A stretch of 11,999 nt of DNA from DATKYV01 sp035528275 (lineage in GTDB: Bacteria; Acidobacteriota; Terriglobia; UBA7540), in the NCBI GenBank assembly GCA_035528275.1, contig DATKYV010000150.1, forward strand, positions 1 to 11,999. Direction: 5' to 3'. Positions 6,120 through 11,236 of this stretch are shown piece by piece (the stretch's first letter is position 1; each line of letters begins with the position of its first letter). Position numbers and translations under genes: made by a program. Below the pieces are notes generated by a model. The model worked only from the letters and a program-made list of their open reading frames with translations, did not search any database and was not told the origin of the DNA.

Positions 6120-6998
6120 ATGTTCGCCAAGCGCATCATTCCATGCCTGGACTGCAAGGACGGACGGGTCGTGAAAGGGATCCGGTTCATCAACTTGCGC
6201 GACGCAGGCGACCCGGGGGACCTGGCGGAAGCCTACAACCGCGAGGGCGCCGACGAACTCGTCATGCTCGACATCTCCGCCTCGCGCGAGGGCCGGGCGA
6301 CGTTGATGGAGACGGTGAATCGCGTAGCGCGCAAGCTCTTTATCCCGCTCACCGTGGGCGGTGGCGTACGTTCGCTCGAGGACGGCCGCCGGTTGCTTTC
6401 CGCGGGCGCTGACAAGGTGGCTTTGAACACCGCCGCCGTCGAGACGCCGGAAGTCCTCACTGAACTCGCCTCGCTCTTCGGCAACCAAGCAGTGGTCGTG
6501 GCCATCGACGCACGACGCATTGGAAACTCGAAACTGGAAACTGGAAAGTCGAAATTGGAAAATGGAAAAACGAAGATCGAAAATCGAAACTCCGGTGAAG
6601 CTAGCTCCCGAATTTCCAATTTCGATTTTCGGATCTCTGATTCGTCCCGCTGGGAAGTCGTCACTTACGGAGGCACGCGCCCGACCGGGATCGATGCCCA
6701 GCGGTGGGCGAAACGCATTGCCGAGCTGGGCGCGGGCGAAATCCTCCTGACCTCGATGGACGCCGACGGCACGCAGGCGGGCTTTGATTGCGAACTCACC
6801 GCGACGATCTCCCGCGCCGTGCAGATTCCCGTCATCGCCTCCGGGGGCGCGGGCAACTTGGAGCACTTCGCGGAGGTCTTTGTGCGCGGCCACGCCGACG
6901 CGGCGCTCGCGGCGTCCATTTTCCACTACGAGCAGTACACGATTCGGGCCCTGAAGGAGTATCTTCGCGACCACGGTGTGCCAGTGCGATTGAAGTAA
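6120..6998 (+). CDS. hisF: Imidazole glycerol phosphate synthase subunit HisF with in-frame repeat insertion
   Basis: HisF is the cyclase subunit that uses HisH-derived ammonia to make IGP and AICAR. The start MFAKRIIPCLDCKDGR is chosen because it is the invariant HisF N-terminus; the frame is open back to 6039 but that stretch is REP sequence. The catalytic residues D11 (CLDCKDG) and D130 (VVAIDARR) are present, as are TVGGGVRS, GAGEILLTSMDADG and ASGGAGN. The protein is 292 aa, while HisF is usually about 250-260. The excess lies at residues about 134-176, between IDARR and WEVVTYGG, and is encoded by a heptanucleotide-repeat element (6523-6644). Codon phase is preserved and the rest of the barrel is intact, so the enzyme may still work with an enlarged loop on the catalytic face. 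The ribosome binding site is weak (AGAG). Confidence 0.95.
   Translation: MFAKRIIPCLDCKDGRVVKGIRFINLRDAGDPGDLAEAYNREGADELVMLDISASREGRATLMETVNRVARKLFIPLTVGGGVRSLEDGRRLLSAGADKVALNTAAVETPEVLTELASLFGNQAVVVAIDARRIGNSKLETGKSKLENGKTKIENRNSGEASSRISNFDFRISDSSRWEVVTYGGTRPTGIDAQRWAKRIAELGAGEILLTSMDADGTQAGFDCELTATISRAVQIPVIASGGAGNLEHFAEVFVRGHADAALAASIFHYEQYTIRALKEYLRDHGVPVRLK
6523..6644. repeat. Heptanucleotide-repeat inverted element inside hisF
   Basis: Ten consecutive 7-mers with pattern GAAAnTS run from 6523 to 6592 (for example GAAACTC, GAAACTG twice, GAAAGTC, GAAATTG). After a short spacer, a second arm (6610-6644) holds the inverted forms (GAATTTC, CAATTTC, GATTTTC). GATCGAAAATCGAAA (6575-6589) pairs with TTTCGATTTTCGGATC (6620-6635) with one bulge, so the arms can fold back. 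Because three 7-mers make 21 nt, the translation is a heptapeptide repeat: KLETGKS, KLENGKT, KIENRNS. Confidence 0.85.
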
Positions 6999-7004
6999 GA
7001 AGCT

Positions 7005-7111
7005 GTTGAAAGTTGAGAGTCGAGAGTTGAGAGTAGAAACTCGAGGGACGTGAAGCCTTGGCTTTTGACTCTTGACTCTTGACTCTTAACTTTTGACATT
7101 TGACTTTTGCC
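7005..7111. repeat. Heptanucleotide-repeat inverted element between hisF and hisA
   Basis: The left arm 7005-7039 holds five 7-mers: GTTGAAA, GTTGAGA, GTCGAGA, GTTGAGA, GTAGAAA. The right arm 7063-7111 holds seven inverted ones: TTTTGAC, TCTTGAC twice, TCTTAAC, TTTTGAC, ATTTGAC, TTTTGCC. The arms are largely complementary, especially if G-U pairs are allowed. Period, strand asymmetry and layout match the element inside hisF. It fills nearly all of the 124-nt hisF-hisA gap and leaves hisA without a clear Shine-Dalgarno sequence. Confidence 0.85.
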
Positions 7112-7122
7112 TTGCCCCCAAA

Positions 7123-7815
7123 ATGATCATTCCCTGCATCGATCTCATGGACGGCAAAGTGGTCCAGCTAGTCCAGGGCAGAGAGAAGGCCCTTGAACTG
7201 CCGGACCCGATTGCTGTGCTGGAAAAGTTCGCCGATTACTCTGAAATCCAGGTCGTCGATCTCGATGCCGCCATCAAGGGTGAGGGATACAGCAACGCGG
7301 GCATCGTGCGCGAACTCTGCGTGCGCAAGCCGTGCCGCGTGGGTGGCGGGATCCGCAGCGTGGAGCGCGCACGCCAGGTGATCGCCGACGGCGCGCACAA
7401 GGTGATCGTGGGCAGCTCGGTTTTTGCCGGCGAAGGCGTCAATCACGATTTCCTCCGTTCGCTCACCGCGGCGGTGCCCCGCGAGAAGATCATCATTGCC
7501 GTCGATTCGCTTGGCGATCGCGTGGCCATTCACGGCTGGCGCGAGATGCTGCCCTTCACCTCACGCGAAGCCTTGCCGCAAATCGAACCTTATTGCTCGG
7601 AATTTCTCTGTACCTATATCGACGCGGAAGGGAAACTCCAAGGGACGAATCTCGACTGGTTCCGCAGCCTGCGCGCCGTGACCGAACTTCCCATCACCGC
7701 CGCCGGCGGCGTGACGACGGACGAAGAAATCCGCGCCCTGGAAGAGATGGGCATGCACGCCGCCCTGGGCATGGCCATCTACCGTAAGATTTTTCCCGAG
7801 TTGTTTGGGGGGTAG
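7123..7815 (+). CDS. hisA: HisA: phosphoribosylformimino-AICAR ribotide isomerase
   Basis: The product is a 230-aa (beta/alpha)8 barrel that opens the ribose of ProFAR to give PRFAR, the HisF substrate. The start at MIIPCIDLMDGKVV is the family N-terminus and holds the catalytic base D7. RVGGGIRS (72-79), IIAVDS with D128, and AAGGVTTDEEI are phosphate-binding or barrel motifs. The second catalytic region reads CTYIDAEGKLQG, with Glu169 where most bacterial enzymes have Asp (xDGT). Eukaryotic HIS6-type enzymes have DVEG here, so this is a variant rather than a clear loss. The stop codon is the TAG of a REP GTAG (7812-7815). A diverged copy of the last 40 codons lies at 10431-10550. Confidence 0.93.
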   Translation: MIIPCIDLMDGKVVQLVQGREKALELPDPIAVLEKFADYSEIQVVDLDAAIKGEGYSNAGIVRELCVRKPCRVGGGIRSVERARQVIADGAHKVIVGSSVFAGEGVNHDFLRSLTAAVPREKIIIAVDSLGDRVAIHGWREMLPFTSREALPQIEPYCSEFLCTYIDAEGKLQGTNLDWFRSLRAVTELPITAAGGVTTDEEIRALEEMGMHAALGMAIYRKIFPELFGG

Positions 7816-7885
7816 GGGAGGGCTCTGCGCTCCCGCTCCGCACCACGCGGTGCAGGGCCTGCGGGAGCCCGAAGGGCTCTCCTAC
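7812..7885. repeat. REP pair (BIME-like) between convergent hisA and kinase gene
   Basis: GTAG 7812-7815 at the left end and CTAC 7882-7885 at the right end enclose a G/C-rich palindromic stretch. Visible stems include GGGAG 7816-7820/CTCCC 7830-7834, GCACC/GGTGC near 7840-7852, and GAGCCC/GGGCTC with loop GAA near 7865-7879. The left TAG is the stop codon of hisA. The right CTA, read on the minus strand as TAG, is the stop codon of the kinase gene. It occupies the whole 66-bp space between the two convergent genes and may act as transcript end for both, although no T-run is present. Confidence 0.8.
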
Positions 7886-8712
7886 CCAGACGGGAAATTC
7901 ATGCGGCGCAGGAGATCCTGAAAGCGCGGGTCGGAGCGCAGAGGGTCCCACGTGGCATACATTTTGAGCATCCACATGCTGCCCGTGCGCTCCTGATAAG
8001 CTCTTTGGAGCCATTCGATAGCTTGGTCTTTCTCTCCTAGCCCGGCGTACACCTCAGCGACCTTGTATGCATCGACGTACCTTGTCTTGGCGACCTTCTT
8101 GAAACCTTCTAGGATTCTCCGGGCCTCAGCCCGTCTCCCCGAGACGGCATAGACATAACCCACTTCGGCGGCCTCCAATTGATGCTCTGCCGGGTCTGCA
8201 TACTCTTCTATCTTTTCGCACTCGGCCAGAGCCTGCGTGTGCCTTCCCATAAAGGCGTACGTCTGGGCCAAGTTTGTACGAACCCACGGGAGGTTCGGGT
8301 CCAGTTCGAGCGCTTTCTGTAAATAAGGTAGGGCTTCGTCGTAGTGGCGGTTGACGAAGTAGGCCCACCCGATGTCTGCAAGTACTCTCGGCCCGAGCGG
8401 GTCGAGCTGTTGGGCCAACCGGCCTTCGGCCACCGCTTGGTCGAATCTCCCCATGCTCGCCAAATACGTCATGTACGTGGTGTGCGCCACCGCACTGTTA
8501 GGATTGAGCTCGACGGCCCGCTTACCCTCCCTTTCGGCGCCTGCCCAATCCCAATCGTGTTGCCACCTTATGGCGGCCAGTGAGGCATGGGCTTCCGCCA
8601 GCGCATCGTCAATCTCCAGTGCCCTTAGTGCTGCCGCTCGCGCCTTCGGCCTTGCGTCCTTCGTGGGTATGTAGGCAAAGCCTCCGCCAAGGTAGGCGTA
8701 GCAATAAGCCAC
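7882..8712 (-). CDS. TPR C-terminal part of the Ser/Thr kinase, separated by a frameshift
   Basis: About 276 codons in a different frame from the kinase part are open down to TAG 7884-7882. They encode tetratricopeptide repeats, for example AVELNPNSAVAHTTYMTYLASMGRFDQAV, ALELDPNLPWVRTNLAQTYAFMGRHTQAL and a last unit AYKVAEVYAGLGEKDQAIEWL. The fragment begins exactly where the upstream kinase frame is lost: ...NALAYA(G)VAYCYAYLG restores the usual kinase-TolB_N-TPR sequence if one base is added in the CC at 8714-8715 (minus strand GG to GGG). It is therefore the second half of one gene, not an independent one; the GTG at 8712 has no ribosome binding site. TPRs usually bind partner proteins. 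The C-terminus ends MNFPSG, and its stop is part of a REP. Confidence 0.8.
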   Translation of the reverse strand: MAYCYAYLGGGFAYIPTKDARPKARAAALRALEIDDALAEAHASLAAIRWQHDWDWAGAEREGKRAVELNPNSAVAHTTYMTYLASMGRFDQAVAEGRLAQQLDPLGPRVLADIGWAYFVNRHYDEALPYLQKALELDPNLPWVRTNLAQTYAFMGRHTQALAECEKIEEYADPAEHQLEAAEVGYVYAVSGRRAEARRILEGFKKVAKTRYVDAYKVAEVYAGLGEKDQAIEWLQRAYQERTGSMWMLKMYATWDPLRSDPRFQDLLRRMNFPSG

Positions 8713-10364
8713 TCCGCATACGCGAGCGCATTGCCGGGATCCTTTTCTATTGCCTGCTGGAAGTATTCGATTCCTTTCATGAAGCCTTCGAATGTCGACT
8801 TTGCGGCGTGATAGCGGCCGTAGATATAGAGCTGATAGGATTCAGGGTCTACCGGGCGGGCGCGGGCGAGCCGCGCTTGGACATCCGGCGTCACGTTGGC
8901 TTTGATCTCATCAGCGATGGCGCGCGCGACTTCGCCCTGCAATGCCAGCACGTCCCGCAAGTCGCGCTCGTAGTTCCGCGCCCACAGATGACGTTCGGGC
9001 ACGGCCCCAATCAACTGCGCGGTGACTCGAACCCGATCCCCGGAGCGGAGCACCGAGCCTTCGATCACCGCATCCACTTTCAACTGGCGAGCGATTTCTT
9101 CCAGACCGCCTTGCCGCCGAGCGCCTTTGAAGCGCATCACGGAGGTCCGCGAGATCACACGGAGCGAGCCGATCTGGCCTAGTTCCGCGATCAGCGCGTC
9201 GGTCATGCCGTCGGCGAAGTATTCTTGCTCGGGATCGCGCGAGAGATTTTCCAGCGGCAGGACGGCAAGGGATTCGATTTTGGGTGGGGGCATCCCGGCA
9301 AGCCGGGACCGTGCCCCTACAAGCGACATCATCCGGTCGCGCAGCCCGGCGACGTTGAGGGCTGCGAGCAAGGCCAGCACCGCGATCAGGCCCAATCCCG
9401 CCACCGCAATGTAGGGGAGGGGTCGGCCCTCCCGCGGGCGGGCGTAGCCCGCCCCTACCCCCCGCGCCGATTCCGTATCCCGCTTCAGACGTTGCAGGTC
9501 GGCTTTCAGGTCCGCCGCCGTCTGGTAGCGCAGCTTGCGGTCTTTCTCCAAAGCCTTGTTGAGGATGCTTTCCAGTTCCTGCGGTAACTCAGGATTCAGA
9601 CGCACGGCTGAAATGGGCGCTTTGTGGAGGATGGAATCAAAAATCATACCGGGAGACTCACCCGAGAAACCTCGCCGCCCTGTCGCCATCTCATAGAGCA
9701 CCAGCCCGAAGCTGAACAGGTCCGTACGCGCATCGACGTCCTCCGCGCGTACCTGCTCGGGCGACATGTATTCGACCGTCCCCACCGCCATCCCGCTGCT
9801 GGTCAGCGGCGTTTCCGCAGTGGTAGAGACGCCAGCAGCTTCCTCTTTCCGCCCGCGCTCCGGCACCAGCTTGGCCAGCCCGAAGTCCAGCACCTTGGGT
9901 TGACCCCGCCTGGTGATGAAGATATTCGCCGGCTTGATGTCGCGATGGATGATGCCTTTCGAGTGCGCGGCGTCGAGCGCGTCGGCGATCTGGATCCCCA
10001 GGTCGAGGATTTCGTCGGTTCGTAGCGCCGCCGTCCCGGCGGCATGCCGGCCAGAGGCCGGCGCTACACCAATCCGCTGCTTCAGCGTCTGGCCCTCAAG
10101 GCATTCCATCGCCAGGAAGGGCTTCCCCTCATGTTCCCCGATTTCGTAAATCGTGCAGATGTTGGGATGGTCGAGGGCCGAGGCGGCCCGCGCCTCGCGG
10201 CGAAAGCGCTCGAGGAATTTCGGGTCTTGGGCCAGTTCTTCCGGCAGGAACTTCAACGCCACGGAGCGGCCCAGTTGGGTGTCCTCGGCCTTGTAGACCA
10301 CACCCATGCCCCCGCCACCGAGCTTTTCAAGAATGCGATAGTGAGAAACGGTCTTGCCGGTCAT
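8625..10364 (-). CDS. Membrane Ser/Thr protein kinase, PknB type, with TolB_N-like domain (frameshifted gene)
   Basis: The N-terminal kinase domain is at about residues 9-290. It has the Gly-rich loop LGGGGMGVVYKA (15-26), K38 in VALKFL, E57, HRDIKPAN (140-147), DFG (160-162) and SPEQ (201-204). All catalytic residues are present. A transmembrane helix follows (about 318-340), then a TolB_N/FlgO-like region (363-460, with SLAVLPLENLS and YFADGMTDALI) and the start of a TPR array. From about residue 551 (AYAEW) the frame goes wrong, and the true continuation is at 8712-7882. Three REP-like elements lie in frame at codons about 100-115, 303-318 and 349-360. Such receptor kinases are very numerous in Acidobacteriota and are thought to phosphorylate regulators in response to envelope signals. 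The gene has its own promoter (10399-10427) and is convergent to hisA. Confidence 0.9.
   Translation of the reverse strand: MTGKTVSHYRILEKLGGGGMGVVYKAEDTQLGRSVALKFLPEELAQDPKFLERFRREARAASALDHPNICTIYEIGEHEGKPFLAMECLEGQTLKQRIGVAPASGRHAAGTAALRTDEILDLGIQIADALDAAHSKGIIHRDIKPANIFITRRGQPKVLDFGLAKLVPERGRKEEAAGVSTTAETPLTSSGMAVGTVEYMSPEQVRAEDVDARTDLFSFGLVLYEMATGRRGFSGESPGMIFDSILHKAPISAVRLNPELPQELESILNKALEKDRKLRYQTAADLKADLQRLKRDTESARGVGAGYARPREGRPLPYIAVAGLGLIAVLALLAALNVAGLRDRMMSLVGARSRLAGMPPPKIESLAVLPLENLSRDPEQEYFADGMTDALIAELGQIGSLRVISRTSVMRFKGARRQGGLEEIARQLKVDAVIEGSVLRSGDRVRVTAQLIGAVPERHLWARNYERDLRDVLALQGEVARAIADEIKANVTPDVQARLARARPVDPESYQLYIYGRYHAAKSTFEGFMKGIEYFQQAIEKDPGNALAYAEWLIATPTLAEALPTYPRRTQGRRRERQH
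9287..9320. repeat. REP-like element inside the kinase gene (between TM helix and TolB_N)
   Basis: GGGGCA 9287-9292/TGCCCC 9312-9317 form an outer stem around a 7-bp inner stem TCCCGGC 9293-9299/GCCGGGA 9302-9308. CTAC 9317-9320 ends the element. It encodes kinase residues about 349-360 (VGARSRLAGMPP) in a non-conserved linker. Confidence 0.7.
9411..9458. repeat. REP pair (BIME) inside the kinase gene (juxtamembrane linker)
   Basis: GTAG 9411-9414 is followed by stem GGGAGGG 9415-9421/CCCTCCC 9427-9433. A perfect 8-bp stem GGGCGGGC 9436-9443/GCCCGCCC 9447-9454 (loop GTA) comes next and ends in CTAC 9455-9458. It codes for residues about 303-318 (VGAGYARPREGRPLPY) just before the transmembrane helix. 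Confidence 0.85.
10022..10067. repeat. REP pair (BIME) inside the kinase catalytic domain
   Basis: GTAG 10022-10025 is followed by stem GCCGCCG 10027-10033/CGGCGGC 10037-10043 (loop TCC). Stem GCCGGCC 10046-10052/GGCCGGC 10056-10062 (loop AGA) comes next and ends in CTAC 10064-10067. It is read in frame as kinase residues about 100-115 (VAPASGRHAAGTAAL), in the loop before the helix that begins TDEILDLGIQIADALDAAH. Confidence 0.85.
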
Positions 10365-10398
10365 GAGGAGAGAACCTCACCGGCTCTACGTGGCTCGC

Positions 10399-10427
10399 AT
10401 CTTAGGCCGCAGCGAAGGGCAAGTCAA
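10399..10427 (-). promoter_or_regulatory. Probable promoter of the kinase gene
   Basis: On the minus strand, TTGACT (10427-10422) and TAAGAT (10404-10399) are separated by exactly 17 bp, 35 bp upstream of the kinase ATG at 10364. The -35 lies at the very edge of the duplicated hisA tail that starts at 10431. A GAGG stands about 10 nt before the ATG. Confidence 0.6.
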
Positions 10428-10430
10428 CAC

Positions 10431-10550
10431 GCCGCGGCGGGTAGCGTCACCACGCACGAAGAAATCCGCGCCCTCGACGAAATGGGCATGCACGCCGCCC
10501 TGGCGATGGCTATTTATCGCAGGTTGTTCCAGGAATTGTTTCTGGCGTAG
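10431..10550 (+). pseudogene. Diverged duplicate of the hisA 3' end
   Basis: Forty codons ending in TAG 10548-10550 encode AAAGSVTTHEEIRALDEMG, then MHAALAMAIYRRLFQELFLA. This matches the hisA C-terminus (from T192: TAAGGVTTDEEIRALEEMG...) with no gaps. By hand count 93 of 120 nt and 29 of 39 residues are identical, and many differences are at third codon positions. No start, ribosome binding site or upstream barrel sequence is present, so it is a remnant. The copy is in the same orientation as hisA; together the two tails bracket the kinase gene as direct repeats 2.7 kb apart. The TAG is again in a GTAG, but no palindrome follows. Confidence 0.85.
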
Positions 10551-10569
10551 CCTGGTGGACGTTGTTTGA

Positions 10570-10782
10570 TTACAACCAGTATGAGAAATGCTTTTCGAAG
10601 GTTCTATTGAATGTTAAGAGCGGCTCGTAGGCAGGATTCACTGCCTCAGCAATCGAGTCAAAATAGTTGGCGTAGGCTCTTTTGAACTCTCGATAAAGCC
10701 AGTAGATGTTGACCACCAGTACTTTTTCTCTTTTGCCATATACCCAATCCTTGGCCTCCCTGTCTTCATGAGTTATGAAGAC
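10570..10782 (-). pseudogene. C-terminal continuation of the HEPN-like gene, downstream of an amber codon
   Basis: Reading on in the same frame directly after TAG 10785-10783 gives 70 more codons, VFITHEDREAKDWVYGKREK onwards, to TAA 10572-10570. The end reads FNRTFEKHFSYWL. The stretch has protein-like composition and no other stop. It is best seen as the second part of a 207-codon gene, cut by one nonsense change (for example CAG to TAG). No ribosome binding site or start suggests separate translation. Confidence 0.6.
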
Positions 10783-11193
10783 CTACTTGCCGCAAAAACC
10801 GTGAACAAGAGAGTTTCGGAATGCAAAGTATATGAAGTCGCTGAGTGGCTTCGTCTTGCCGTCGGGAGCAGGGCGCCTGTCCCTTAGATTGGGATCAACC
10901 TCCTCTAACACTCTCTGGAAATGACGGTTTGAATTATTCCCTGGATCTCCGTACCTGTAGCTGCCCAACCACTCAACACCCACGCAAGTCATTATCGCAA
11001 GTGGGAATGGTGTCCAAAGGTCGCGCGTCGCCAAATGGTCAGTCTGTGAGATTAGGTAATCATCAACCCTCACCTTAAGAGCCGAGACCCGATCCGGCAA
11101 GCTAAGACTTTTCATCTCGTCAGCATAAACCGGCCCCGGGTGCCCACGAAACTCAGGGCCAAAATACGTCCGTTCTATACTTTCGATGTCCAT
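10783..11193 (-). CDS. Uncharacterised protein with HEPN-like RNxxxH motif, ended by an in-frame TAG
   Basis: The product is 136 aa, starting at ATG 11193 behind GAGGTGGG on the minus strand. I do not recognise the family. Residues 121-133 read IYFAFRNSLVHGF, with R126-N127 and H131. This fits the R-N-x3-H (Rx4-6H) signature of HEPN domains, found in many RNases of toxin-antitoxin and abortive-infection systems. The motif lies close to the stop, and the same frame continues open for 70 codons after it, so the protein is probably truncated. The DNA here is clearly less GC-rich than the his operon, which suggests acquisition. It lies 43 nt downstream of the racemase gene on the same strand and could share its transcript. 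The HEPN call rests on one short motif and is tentative. Confidence 0.55.
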   Translation of the reverse strand: MDIESIERTYFGPEFRGHPGPVYADEMKSLSLPDRVSALKVRVDDYLISQTDHLATRDLWTPFPLAIMTCVGVEWLGSYRYGDPGNNSNRHFQRVLEEVDPNLRDRRPAPDGKTKPLSDFIYFAFRNSLVHGFCGK

Positions 11194-11236
11194 GCCCTAC
11201 CCACCTCGTCTCTTATCCTTTTCGAAAGCATGCGAG

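Noticed and set aside
7093..7122. TTG start giving HisA ten extra residues
   Set aside because: The TTG lies inside the heptanucleotide repeat and the extra residues are not part of the family. ATG 7123 gives the standard MIIPCIDL start.
9022..9587. Plus-strand open frames opposite the kinase gene
   Set aside because: They are antisense shadows with Arg/Ser/Pro-rich content and no ribosome binding sites; the minus-strand kinase domains are unambiguous.
10044..10430. Long open frame leading into the hisA-tail remnant
   Set aside because: The upstream part is antisense to the kinase N-terminus. Only the last 40 codons resemble HisA.
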